DNA of 64,000 nucleotides from Dictyobacter kobayashii. Lineage in GTDB: Bacteria; Chloroflexota; Ktedonobacteria; Ktedonobacterales; Ktedonobacteraceae. Both the position numbers and the translations under genes were made by a program. The stretch is from the NCBI RefSeq assembly GCF_003967555.1, contig NZ_BIFS01000002.1, positions 62,001-126,000 of the forward strand. Direction: 5' to 3'. Within the stretch, counting starts at the first letter, position 1, and every line of letters begins with the position of its first letter. The notes under the pieces are model-generated. The model was not told the origin of the DNA. It saw nothing but the letters and a program-made list of their open reading frames with translations, and did not search any database. Positions 1 to 9,295 of the stretch are shown here, piece after piece.

Positions 1-2
1 TC

Positions 3-1285
3 AAGCAGGAAATCGCGACCCTGCAAGAGCAACTGGATGCGCTGGAGCAGGCTTTTGAGCGTGAACGCGCTCCAGTTGAGGCAATCCAACGCCTGACCAA
101 AGAACTGGAACAGGCCCAGGTTGAGCTGGAGAAAGCCGAACGTGAATATAACTTTGAGAAGGCAGCCGAGCTTCGCCATAGCACGATCCCGAAACTGGAA
201 CAAAAGATCGCCGAGACCGAAGCCCTGTTAGCCAACATCAAGGATAAGCGTCTACTCAAAGAAGAGGTTGATGCCGAAGATATCGCCGAGGTGGTCGCCA
301 AGTGGACACATATCCCAATCTCCAAACTGATGGAGGGTGAGATTGAGAAGCTGGTGCATATGGAGGATCGCCTGCGTCAACGCGTGGTAGGACAGGATCA
401 AGCGATAAAAGCGGTTTCAGATGCCATTCGTCGCGCGCGCGCGGGCTTGCAAGACCCCAATCGTCCACTCGCCAGTTTCCTCTTCCTGGGCCCCACGGGT
501 GTAGGTAAGACAGAACTGGCACGCGCGCTGGCGGAATTCCTGTTTGACGATGAGCGCGCCATTATCCGCATCGACATGTCCGAGTATATGGAGAAACATA
601 GTGTATCGCGCCTGATAGGAGCTCCCCGGGATACGTTGGCTACGAGGAGGGCGGTCAGCTCACGGAAGCCGTGCGCCGTCGACCCTATAGCGTGGTGCTG
701 TTCGATGAAATCGAGAAGGCGGCTCCAGAAGTGTTCAATACACTGCTGCAGCTGCTTGATGACGGCCGGCTGACCGATGGACAGGGACGCACCGTTGATT
801 TCAAGAATACAGTCATTATTATGACCAGTAATGTGGGGGCAGACTGGCTCAAGGATCTCGAAGGACTGGATGAAGATGAGGTTCAACGCCGAGTGCGTCA
901 ACGCTTGCGTGAAGAGGGCTTCCGCCCCGAGTTCATCAATCGTATCGATGAAATCGTTGTCTTCCATCCGATCAAGCGTGAGCAAATGAAGGATATTGTC
1001 ATGATCCAGATCAATCGCTTACGTCCGCGGCTGGCTGAACGTAACATCACGCTAGAACTTACTGACGCCGCTCTGGATCTATTAGCAGAGATAGGCTACG
1101 ATCCTCAATTTGGGGCTCGTTCACTCAAGCGGGTAATCCAGCGCGAAATCGAAAATCGTATTGCCAGCGATATCCTTAATGGCACCATTCACGATGGCGA
1201 TACCATTAAGATCGATGCCAAAGACGGTAAAATTGTGATTGAGCCGATAAAAACTCAAGCACAGCAAGCCACCTACTCACACTAA
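3..1285 (+). CDS. clpB: ClpB-type disaggregase, C-terminal part, one frameshift
   Basis: The open frame enters from the left edge, so the 5' part is outside the window. It encodes the coiled-coil middle domain (heptad-rich, about codons 1-95), then the second AAA+ module with Walker A GPTGVGKT (near nt 490-515), pore-loop GYVGYEEGGQ, Walker B VVLFDEIEKA, sensor TSNVGAD, arginine-finger region FRPEFINRID and the small C-terminal domain. The middle domain points to ClpB, the cytosolic ATP-dependent disaggregase that works with DnaK, rather than ClpC. The frame changes at the CCCC run at 624-627: adding one C restores the invariant GAPPGYVGY motif, so a sequencing or consensus error is more likely than a true pseudogene. 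It is followed at once by a strong terminator. Confidence 0.93.
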
Positions 1286-1286
1286 T

Positions 1287-1328
1287 AAAAAAAGGGACCA
1301 TGGGTGTCCATCCCATGGTCCCTTTTTT
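1287..1328. terminator. Bidirectional intrinsic terminator
   Basis: An 18-bp perfect stem (A-tract plus GGGACCATGGG against CCCATGGTCCC plus T-tract) with a 7-nt loop lies between convergent clpB (+) and the BON gene (-). A-runs and T-runs on both sides allow termination in both directions. Confidence 0.93.
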
Positions 1329-1342
1329 GCAAACTTACCAAA

Positions 1343-2016
1343 TTAAGGAGGGAACACAACGGAGATATCATTTTCAACCTCGGTAACCCCGGGCAATGAC
1401 CATGCCGTCTCCTCTGCCGCTCTCTTTTCCGCGTAAGCATGAACGATCCCACGCAAAATGACCTTACTCCCCTGAACCTCAACCGTAATTTGCCTGGCAT
1501 CGGTCTCCGCGTTACGGATGAGCGCTTGCTCAATTTTCTTCTTGATATCTGTTGGCAGAGGCTGCTCTTTAACAATAAGTCGATTGGAAACGCCACGTAC
1601 CCGGAGATATGGCTTACAGCACGTTCGGCGTCTATCTTTTGCAGGATATTATCTACCTCACCATCAAGTGTTACCCAGCCCTGATTCACCGTCACTTTGA
1701 TTTTACCGGCCGGGATATCTGCTTCCCACTTGAGGGCATTGAGAACCGCGGCTGCCAGATCGGCATCTGTACGTTCAGCAAACGCCGGCAAGCGTACCTC
1801 GATATCATTGGCAACCGCCAGTACCCCGCGCACACGATGGGCGGCAGATTCTGCGGCTACTTTTTGCGAATAAGACTCAACCCAACCAGTCAACGTGACG
1901 ATACCATTCTTGACAATAACACCAATGTCGTTGGGACGCACCCTGGAGTCCCATCGTAATTCGGCCAGCACATCTTCCTGGATATCTTCATCGGTGCGAG
2001 TGCTAACAGTAGTCAT
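1343..2016 (-). CDS. Triple BON-domain protein, one frameshift
   Basis: BON domains are about 60-residue modules (alpha/beta) linked to phospholipid binding and osmotic or stress protection. Three are visible: residues about 8-75 (DIQEDVLAELRWDSRV to VANDIEV), 83-150 (DADLAAAVLNALKWEADIP onward) and a third (DIKKKIEQALIRNAETDARQ to ENDISVVFPP). The third lies in another frame; the shift maps to the CCC run at 1600-1602 (GGG in the gene), where one extra base restores the usual SGVRGVSNRL linker. There is no signal peptide, so it is probably cytoplasmic. The gene converges on clpB and shares its terminator. Function within the stress response is inferred only. Confidence 0.85.
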
Positions 2017-2543
2017 AAGGTTGTCCTTTGCTAGGAATGCATATAATCAAGCGCTTTCTGTGTAGTTGAGCCTGATTGATCCTGCATGCCTTGAAGCGGT
2101 AACAAAAATCTACAGTGTTTAGCTTCTGTAATAGACATCCAATTGTGTACCTACTAAGACCGACTGCTCTACCTGGCAGTTCGTCTCATTCCCAGCAAAT
2201 GCGTTTTGACTCCTGGAACGTTACAATTGAATTCTTTATTATCGAGGGTACAACGTATTTACCACTATGTCAAGTATTTACACTATCACATCTATATATA
2301 ATAAAACAAGAGCTTTTATTTTTTCATCATGAGTTAATATCAAATTCACATAAATATTTGACAAAAGAGCGAGTGTGAATGTAAGATTGGGATGACATTT
2401 GTACAAGCTCTGCCATATTGTGCCAGTGCGCTTGCTCCGAATATAGCGCAAAGCTCCAAAAAGGAAACGACTTATTTCGCAATGCTTTTTAATGCGTCGT
2501 TCTACTGAGGCCCGAGATCTTCATACTATCGCTGCCGGAGGCC
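2017..2543. other. Intergenic region, no gene recognised
   Basis: This divergent spacer separates the BON gene from the receiver-TrxR gene. The stretch 2220-2380 is markedly AT-rich and would suit promoters for both sides. An 87-codon open frame at 2115-2378 has no recognisable family or ribosome-binding site and is treated as chance. Confidence 0.5.
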
Positions 2544-4204
2544 ATGATGGAGAAGCCCGCCATTGTCATTGTCGATGATACACCTGAAATTGTGCAACAA
2601 CTTAAGCACGATCTGGAACAGAAATATAGCGACCGTTTTCGCATCATCGCGGCGCAATCAAGTCAACAGGCGCTGGACATTTAAAAAAAATGGGAGTATT
2701 TAATGAACCTGTAGCCCTGTTGATAGCAGACGAACAGATGCCCGAATTAAGTGGATCGGATCTGTTGAGGGTGTCGCGGGAGCTGTTTCCGCAGGCCAAA
2801 CGCATCCTGTTGATTTCCTATACGGATACACACGCGGCGATTCACGAGATCAATGAGGGGCGCATCGATTATTATATTGTCAAACCCTGGGACCCGCCGG
2901 AGCAGTGCCTGTATCCAGCCCTGGACGATATCCTGACCGGCTGGTTGATCACCTACGATCCATCATTGACACCGCTGCGCGTCATTGATCATCGTTGGTC
3001 TCCAAAACTATACGAAATCGGCCGTTTTCTGGCACGCAACCAGGTGCCTTACCAATGGCTAGATATCGAAAACAGGCCAGATGCTTTGCGTCTGCTAGAG
3101 CACCTGAACTTGAATCAGAGAAAATTGCCGGTCGTGATCTTTCCCGACGGGTCCTATCTGGTTAATCCCGAGCTACTACAGATTGCGGATAAGCTTAAGC
3201 TTAAAACACATGCGGAGAAACCCTTTTATGACCTTATTATCGTCGGCTCAGGGCCAGCCGGGCTGGCGGCCGCTGTCTATGGTGCATCCGAAGGATTATC
3301 AGCGCTCCTGGTAGAGCGCGAGGCCCCTGGCGGTCAGGCGGGCTTGAGCTCACGCATCGAAAATTATCTGGGTTTTCCTACCGGATTAAGCGGGGGTGAA
3401 CTGGCGCGCCGCGCGGTAGTCCAGGCAGAGCGCTTTGGCGCGGAAATAGTTACCCCACAAAAAGCTTGCAGAATCAAGGTCAATGGGCAGTATCGCTCCG
3501 TTATCATGCAAGACAAGTCAGAAGTACACTGCCACACGCTTCTGCTCGCCTGCGGCGTCTCCTATCGCCAGTTAGATGTTCCTGGCATATCCTCTCTTGT
3601 CGGCGCGGGCGTCTATTACGGCGCTTCCGTTTCCGAGGCCATACTTTGTAAAAATGAAGATGTCTACATCGTCGGCGGGGCAAATTCAGCCGGGCAGGCG
3701 GCTATTTATTTTTCAAAATATGCACGCAGCGTCACCATGCTGGTGCGTGCCGATTCGCTAGCAAAGGATATGTCCTGGTACCTGATCAACCAGATCAACC
3801 ACACCCCAAACATTATAGTGAAGACGAACACCCGTGTAGTCGCGGTACATGGAAAGCACCATCTGGAAAGTATTACCATTGTCAATGATCAGTCGCAAGA
3901 GGAACAGACGCTGCCCGCGACTTCTTTGTTCATTTTTATCGGCGCCGAACCGTACACAGACTGGTTGAAAAGGACGATCAAATGCGATGAGAAAGGCTTC
4001 ATCCTGACTGGCCCCGATCTAATGAGTGCAGAGCATCATAAACCTGAACACTGGCAACTTGAGCGCGATCCCTTCTACCTGGAAACCAGCGTACCAGGCA
4101 TCTTTGCCGCCGGAGATGTACGACATGGCTCAATCAAACGCGTCGCGGCCAGTGTTGGAGAAGGCTCCATGGCGGTGCTGCTGATCCATCGCTACCTGGG
4201 ATAG
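2544..4204 (+). CDS. Fused response-regulator receiver / thioredoxin-reductase-like oxidoreductase, one frameshift
   Basis: Domains in order: a CheY-like receiver (IVIVDDTPEIV acidic pocket; phosphoacceptor Asp in LLIADEQMPELSG; KPW lysine), a thioredoxin/glutaredoxin-fold linker (HRWSPKLYEIGRFLARNQVPYQ), then a two-dinucleotide-binding flavoprotein with FAD motif GSGPAGLAAA and NAD(P)H motif GGANSAGQAA. It matches the known 'fused response regulator/thioredoxin-disulfide reductase' architecture. The TrxR redox CxxC is absent: the equivalent position reads GVYYGASVSEA. The substrate therefore is probably not thioredoxin by the classical route. The ATG at 2544 starts the receiver; the frame breaks at 2680-2690 (TTT then A8), where one extra T gives DILKKMGV. 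No histidine kinase is adjacent. Confidence 0.88.
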
Positions 4205-4226
4205 GTTAATCCTTGCTATTAACAAT

Positions 4227-4886
4227 TCATTGATGGATAGATCCATCAGGCATGATTGTGCCTTTGAGAGACCTGGCTTCTAGAAGTTGCCTGGTTGTCA
4301 CATTCGTTGCCATGAAGTTGATCCCATCAAGATTGGCACCCCACAGGTCAGCATTACTAAGATCAGCATTACTAAGATCAGCTCCCCGCAAATCAATATT
4401 ACGAAAACTCATGCCACTGAGATCGGCCTGACTTAAATCGATGATATGAATAAGGTCAGATTCTTGCAGAAACTTGAAGATGATTTCTTTACGGGCTGGA
4501 TCTAACAACCGTAATACCGTCCATGTACGAGCACGCGCGACGGCACGCACCTCTGTATTCGCGTTTGATTCACGCAGGTTCTTGTTGAGTAAGAGGGCCG
4601 CCATAGTATCCAGGTATTGATGAAGCGCAGATTCCTGGGCTTGTTGGGTACTGATCCACGCGGTCCCAATACCCACAACAACAGGAATAGCCAGAACTCC
4701 AAGGACATTGAGCCAATCCCAAAGGGTCTTGCCTTTAAATCCGGTCCAATCAAGTTGATAACCGGTCATGAGTAATACAATAATCCCTATCAGTATGAGC
4801 GTGGCAACAGCATAGGCTATCCAATGCCGGTGTATGTGATACCATGCACGCCCGGATGAAGCTTTCACAATATCCTTCCTTTCCAC
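4227..4886 (-). CDS. Membrane-anchored pentapeptide-repeat protein
   Basis: Two transmembrane helices (about residues 23-40 and 58-76) are followed by a charged helical region and then a short right-handed beta-helix of pentapeptide repeats at about 153-190 (ADLSGMSFRNIDLRGADLSN pattern). The helical part is expected to be cytosolic. A ribosome-binding site (GGAAAGGAT) sits upstream of the ATG. Proteins of this layout are common in Chloroflexi and cyanobacteria, with no settled function; the short repeat block makes a DNA-gyrase mimic unlikely. It is monocistronic, convergent with the receiver-TrxR gene. Confidence 0.82.
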   Translation of the reverse strand: MERKDIVKASSGRAWYHIHRHWIAYAVATLILIGIIVLLMTGYQLDWTGFKGKTLWDWLNVLGVLAIPVVVGIGTAWISTQQAQESALHQYLDTMAALLLNKNLRESNANTEVRAVARARTWTVLRLLDPARKEIIFKFLQESDLIHIIDLSQADLSGMSFRNIDLRGADLSNADLSNADLWGANLDGINFMATNVTTRQLLEARSLKGTIMPDGSIHQ

Positions 4887-5206
4887 TATATATGAAGTAG
4901 AAAAGGTTAGAAAAGATCAACAATTTGGTTGTACATCTTCTGACTTCTAATAAAGAACACGTTTGATCGGAAGTGAAAGTATGCCATGCACAGTAGCCCG
5001 AACTGCTATCTTGCCTCATGGAGAATGGCAATGTGAGTGGAAATCCACGCCGAGAAAGGTACAGCGTTCAAAGGTAGTTTTTCGCAGGTCGGTAGAGTTG
5101 AATTTGACGGCAAAACTTTGGCGGATGTTTTTGCTCTTCTGGTCGGTGGCAAACTTGGATCTCACCTTCCTGAACAAGAACGGCAAGCATGTACGTATGA
5201 TCCTCG
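4887..5206. other. Intergenic region, no convincing gene
   Basis: Overlapping open frames run on both strands (for example 5037-5378 plus, 5068-5397 minus) but none has a recognised domain, and the longer ones run into the ABC transporter gene antisense. Treated as non-coding. Confidence 0.4.
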
Positions 5207-5238
5207 CGGTTGTTTCCGCCGCGCGGCGGAAACAACCG
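5207..5238. terminator. 32-bp perfect palindrome downstream of ABC operon
   Basis: CGGTTGTTTCCGCCGC is followed directly by its exact reverse complement. It lies 14 nt after the stop of the minus-strand ABC ATPase. There is no U-tract, so it may act as a stem for mRNA stabilisation or a factor-dependent stop rather than a classical terminator. Confidence 0.65.
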
Positions 5239-5251
5239 TGAAGGTCGTAAG

Positions 5252-7111
5252 CTACAGGGATTGGCTGTCAGCCAGGCTCTCAAGTTTGGGGATGGCCTCC
5301 AGCAGGAGCCGCGTGTATTCATCAGATGGATGGCGAATGACGTTCTGGGCCGTTCCCTGTTCCACCACCTTACCATGATGAAGCACCAGTATCTCATCCG
5401 AGAGGAGACGGGCGCTCAAGAGGTCGTGGGTGATATAGAGCATGGCAATCCGGCGCTCACGCACCAGCTTGTCGAGCAATTGCAGGATCTCCGCTCGTAT
5501 CGATACATCCAGCATCGAGATCGGTTCGTCCGCGATAATGATATCGGGATCAGGGGCCAGGGCTCGCGCCACGACGACACGCTGTCGCTGTCCACCCGAT
5601 AGCTGGTGGGGACGCTTGTTCTCAAACTGCTCCGCCGGTGACAGCCCCACCGTCTCTAGCAGGTCGCGTACCTGCTGGCGCGCCCGCGCAGCGTTGACCC
5701 TCCCATAGTTCAACAGGGGACGCATCAAGAGATATTGGATCGTGTGGGCTGGATTCAGGGCGGAAAATGGGTCCTGAAACACATACTGCACGTGCTTGCG
5801 ATAATCATGCAGCGCTCTACCACGTACATTGTTCACCTGCGTCTTGCCAAACCAGATGCTGCCGCTGCTCGGATGCTCGGTGCCGGTAATCAGGCGAGCG
5901 ATGGTCGTTTTGCCGCTACCGCTCTGGCCCACCAATCCAGTCACATGGCCCGCGCGCAGATTGAATGAGACATCGTCGACCGCGACCACAGAGGACTTCT
6001 TGAAGCCTATCCTTCGCTGGTATACTTTACCGATATTCTCGACGCGCAGCACCTCGTCTCCCTCTAGCTTGAGCGCCTTATGCGATGTGGCCTCGGAAAA
6101 GGCGGCATCCTTCAACTTTGGTCCATCCGCCAGACCTCGATCACGCACCTCTTCTCGCGACTCCCACTGCATCTGAGCAACATGACAGGCGGCCTTACCG
6201 TCCCACATCTGCACCAGCTTTGGCGCGCTCTGCCTGCAGATCTGGATCGCTTCGGGGCAGCGAGGGGCGTAAGGACAGGCTTTGGGTGGCCTGGTCAGGT
6301 CGGGTGGACGGCCCGGGATGTAGCTGATCGCCACATCTTCGGCTGCCGGGTCGGCGTATGAACCGAGCAGACCATGGGTATATGGGTGAATAGGATGCTT
6401 TAACATGCCGCTCTTCGGCGCGTCCTCGACCACTTCTCCCGCGTACATTACCAGTATCCGATCGGATACCTCCAGCACGGTCCCCAGGTCATGACTGATA
6501 AACAGGACCGCGAAACCCTGCTGGCGCTGCAGCTCGCGCAGGTTCTGGATAATCTCCTTCTGCACCAGCACGTCCAGACCAGTGGTTGGTTCATCGAGCA
6601 GCACGAACCTGGGTTTGAGGGCCAGAGCAACCCTCTGCTTCATACCACCTGATAATTCGTGCGGATAGAAGCGCATAAACGAAGGGTCAATCTTGACCAT
6701 CTGCAGCAGCTCGGCCGTACGTTCGCGGATCTGCTCGTTGCTCAGGTCAGATTTTTCTTTCATAACGTCCCGGAACTGTGCCTCGATCCTCGTTACAGGA
6801 TTCAAGGAGTTCATGCTGCTCTGGAACACAGTAGAGAAGTCTCGCCAGCGCATCTGGCGCAGTTCCTCCTCGGATATGCTGGTCAGATCCTTCCCTTCGA
6901 AGCGCACGTTGCCGGCCGTGATACGTCCCGGCGGCAACAGCAACTGCAAGATGGCGTTGCCCAGGGTGGACTTGCCACTACCCGATTCGCCAACCAGTCC
7001 CACAAACTCGCCAGCTTTGAGCTCAAAACTGACGTTGCGCACCGCGAACAGAGGCGGTCGCTGCTTGGTGGCATAGGTAACGTCGAGATTTTCGACTTCA
7101 AGCAGGGCCAT
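5252..7111 (-). CDS. Oligopeptide/dipeptide ABC transporter, fused double ATPase (OppD-OppF type)
   Basis: One 619-residue chain holds both nucleotide-binding domains. NBD1: Walker A GESGSGKST (residues 41-49), signature LSGGMKQR, Walker B FVLLDEPT, H-loop SHDLG, then the Opp-specific C-terminal motif CPYAPRCPEAIQIC with four cysteines that in relatives hold an Fe-S cluster. NBD2: Walker A GQSGSGKTT, signature LSGGQRQR, Walker B IIIADEP, H-loop THD. NBD1 is about three residues short between signature and Walker B. It drives import of peptides or, given the neighbouring glycosidase remains, perhaps oligosaccharides. Only 4 nt separate it from the upstream permease gene, so they form an operon. 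It is intact, unlike both permeases. Confidence 0.93.
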   Translation of the reverse strand: MALLEVENLDVTYATKQRPPLFAVRNVSFELKAGEFVGLVGESGSGKSTLGNAILQLLLPPGRITAGNVRFEGKDLTSISEEELRQMRWRDFSTVFQSSMNSLNPVTRIEAQFRDVMKEKSDLSNEQIRERTAELLQMVKIDPSFMRFYPHELSGGMKQRVALALKPRFVLLDEPTTGLDVLVQKEIIQNLRELQRQQGFAVLFISHDLGTVLEVSDRILVMYAGEVVEDAPKSGMLKHPIHPYTHGLLGSYADPAAEDVAISYIPGRPPDLTRPPKACPYAPRCPEAIQICRQSAPKLVQMWDGKAACHVAQMQWESREEVRDRGLADGPKLKDAAFSEATSHKALKLEGDEVLRVENIGKVYQRRIGFKKSSVVAVDDVSFNLRAGHVTGLVGQSGSGKTTIARLITGTEHPSSGSIWFGKTQVNNVRGRALHDYRKHVQYVFQDPFSALNPAHTIQYLLMRPLLNYGRVNAARARQQVRDLLETVGLSPAEQFENKRPHQLSGGQRQRVVVARALAPDPDIIIADEPISMLDVSIRAEILQLLDKLVRERRIAMLYITHDLLSARLLSDEILVLHHGKVVEQGTAQNVIRHPSDEYTRLLLEAIPKLESLADSQSL

Positions 7112-7115
7112 AATC

Positions 7116-8103
7116 TTACTCCTCTCGTAACTGCGGATTGCTCAGCGCGTCGACGCCGAAGTTGATCAACATCAGGCAGCTGGTGATGGCCGCCAGTGCC
7201 AGGCCAGGGGCGACAAGCCAGGCCCACTGTCCGGTAACCATGGCACCACCGTTGTTGGCCCAGTACAGCATCATGCCCCAGCTGATCGTGTTTGGATCGC
7301 CAACGCCCAGGAACTCCAGGCCGGCTTCGGCCCCGATCGCTCCGATCGCCGCGCCAATGTAGCTCAGTACCGTGAGCGAGAGCATGTTTGGCATGATCTC
7401 ACGGAAGACGATACGCAGGGTTCCATCACCGGCAAACTGGGCGGAGGTAATGTAGTCACGCACGCGGAGCGTCAAGACCTGCGATCGCTTGAAGCGCGCC
7501 CCCAGGCCCAACCAGTAAAACCGATGACCAGGATGATGATCGTTGGGCCTTTCACAGGTGAATAGGCGGCCACGGTAACCATTAGTGGCAGGGCTGGCAC
7601 TACCAGGCCAAGGTTGATGACAAACGACAGGATCTCGTCGACGATGCCGCCTACATAGCCGGCTACCATGCCGATGAACAGGGCAATGATCGTGGCCAGA
7701 CCACCACCCACAGCCCCCACAAGTAGGGATGTGCGTGTGCCGTAGATGAGCTGCGAGTATACGTCCTGTCCCGCCTGGGTCGTGCCCAGCCAGTGTTGCG
7801 CGCTCGGCCCTGGGAGGGTCCAAAGCTGATATCCCGGGGATCATATGGTGCAATCTGTTGGGCGAAGATCGCCACCACGATAAAGAAGACGAGCATCATC
7901 AGCCCGATGCGTGCCTTACAATTACTCCATAACACCTCAAACCAGTCTGGCATGCGACGTTGCCGAGCTTTCTGCGCCGTAGCGTTTTCATCTTGCGCCG
8001 ATTCTTCGATAGCTACATCTGAATCTACAGCATTGAAGCCCAGCGTGGGAGTAAGCCCTTCTTCCTCCACCGTCTCTGGGCGTTTGTGATTTTGCATATC
8101 CAT
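7116..8103 (-). CDS. ABC transporter permease, DppC/OppC type, two frameshifts
   Basis: Conceptual joining of three frames gives a normal DppC-like permease: a cytosolic lead, TM1 (RIGLMMLVFFIVVAIF), the PYDP element and LGTTQAGQDVYSQLIYG, then the BPD_transp_1 domain with EAA loop (EAGLEFLGVGDPNTISWG). Frame breaks lie at 7806-7807 (GG) and at 7499-7503 (C5); adding one base at each restores the family sequence, so both look like homopolymer deletions. The ATG at 8103 directly abuts the upstream permease stop, the usual tight coupling in these operons. The partner permease is truncated, so the complex cannot assemble as encoded. Confidence 0.85.
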
Positions 8104-8355
8104 TTAGCGTCCCCCTTTCGTACCCGCGGATCAAGCCAACCAACCACGAAATCGGCGAGCAGGTTGGCCAGGAGCATGCCCACAATAGTAAACAGAAGAA
8201 TGGTCTGCATCAATGGATAGTCACGATTGCCAACCGCTTCGAAAAAGAGGCGCCCCATGCCAGGATAGTCAAATATTTCTTCGACAATGACCACACCACC
8301 CATAATGCCGCCGAGTGACATAGCGAAGCCGGTCACGTTGGGGAGAATGGAGGTG
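8104..8355 (-). pseudogene. ABC transporter permease DppB/OppB type, C-terminal fragment
   Basis: Only the last 75-80 residues remain: LPNVTGFAMSLGGIMGG, the EAA-type loop VEEIFDYPGMGRLFFEA, the last TM helix and the typical ending WLDPRVR. Homology ends near 8350, where GH35-like sequence starts on the other strand. Adding one base to the C5 run at 8111-8115 gives the ending RKGGR and a TAA that abuts the next permease start. No start codon or 5' half is present, so the transport complex has lost this subunit unless another copy exists. Confidence 0.85.
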
Positions 8356-9108
8356 CCACTGTTCGATATGGAGGGGAAGCCAGACAATACACTCGCCGAG
8401 GCGCTGGGTCTGACACCGGCTGGCGAGCGCCATGCAAGTGGCTCCTATTTCCTCGCCTTGAACACCGAGGGCTGGTTAGCACCGCACGCCGAGGTAAGCA
8501 CCCACTACGCCCAGTTCTTGCATGCAAGCCGAGGCGAGATACTCCTGAAGGCCGCAACCACCGGAGAGTCCTGTGGCTTCGACATCCAACTCGCAGCGGG
8601 TCGCGCCGTGATTATCTCGGGCGCCTATCCCAGCGATATCTCCCTGTTCCGCACGATTCTGGAGAAACTTGGAGCCAGGGCCGGACTGGTTCATGATTGC
8701 GAAGATGACGGCCTCTTCATGACCACCTCTGCTACAGAAAGCGGTGAGAGGCTCCTGCATATCCTGAACCTTGACGGTTTTGAGAAGGAGTTCCATATCA
8801 GCGAGCATGGGCAGCCACTGTTTGAGGGTCGCTTGCTACACCTGCGCGGCAGGGAGGGCATGATGCTGCCGTTGAACCTGTCCCTCGACGATACGCGCAT
8901 CGCCTATTCCACGGCCGAACTGATAGCGACCGCTACGAAAACCATCCAGGTCCACCTGACGCAGCCCCAGGACATCATCGCTTTCACAGGTCCGCGCAAC
9001 GTTGTTCCAGGTCACGATTACGATGTGGAGCGGCACGGAACTCTACAACTGGTTATTGCTCGCAAACCAGCTGTACTTGATGATCAGCTCACCATTCACT
9101 TCGAATAA
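8346..9108 (+). pseudogene. GH35-like beta-galactosidase, C-terminal fragment
   Basis: About 250 residues resemble the C-terminal beta-rich region of bacterial GH35 beta-galactosidases (PLFDMEGKPDNTLAEALG, then GLMA-like and jelly-roll-like segments ending LDDQLTIHFE). The catalytic TIM barrel is absent. Upstream codons to 8287 are antisense to the truncated permease, so the apparent ATG is not a true start. It is read as the 3' half of a gene once divergent from the ABC permease, joined to it by a deletion. Family assignment is from general appearance and is less certain than the truncation. Confidence 0.62.
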
Positions 9109-9238
9109 TAAGGAGGGCAGTTTTATCGACGGACGGAATACCAGTTCCATACAAATAGATGACCTGTGTATCAAAGAGGCTCGTCGAGCCTTGTGGGAAG
9201 CGGGAGTCTAAGACGCCCTGGCGGATGGACTCTACAGC

Positions 9239-9270
9239 GATGCTCCCTATTTATCATGGAAGGGAGCATC
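9239..9270. terminator. Hairpin between GH35 fragment and GH3 gene
   Basis: GATGCTCCCT and AGGGAGCATC form a 10-bp perfect stem around a 12-nt loop, between the converging GH35 fragment and the GH3 gene. There is no long T-tract. Confidence 0.6.
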
Positions 9271-9295
9271 ACCATAGAGGAGGATAATCGAGGCG

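Noticed and set aside
398..985. Long minus-strand open frame opposite clpB
   Set aside because: It is the antisense shadow of a highly conserved coding region and has no family resemblance.
2115..2378. 87-codon open frame in the AT-rich spacer
   Set aside because: No ribosome-binding site, no recognisable domain, and low-complexity composition.
4963..5378. Overlapping open frames before the ABC transporter end
   Set aside because: They run antisense into the ATPase gene and no frame resembles a known protein.
9109..9220. Strong Shine-Dalgarno-like AAGGAGG after the GH35 fragment
   Set aside because: No start codon follows at suitable distance; the next gene start seems lost or absent.
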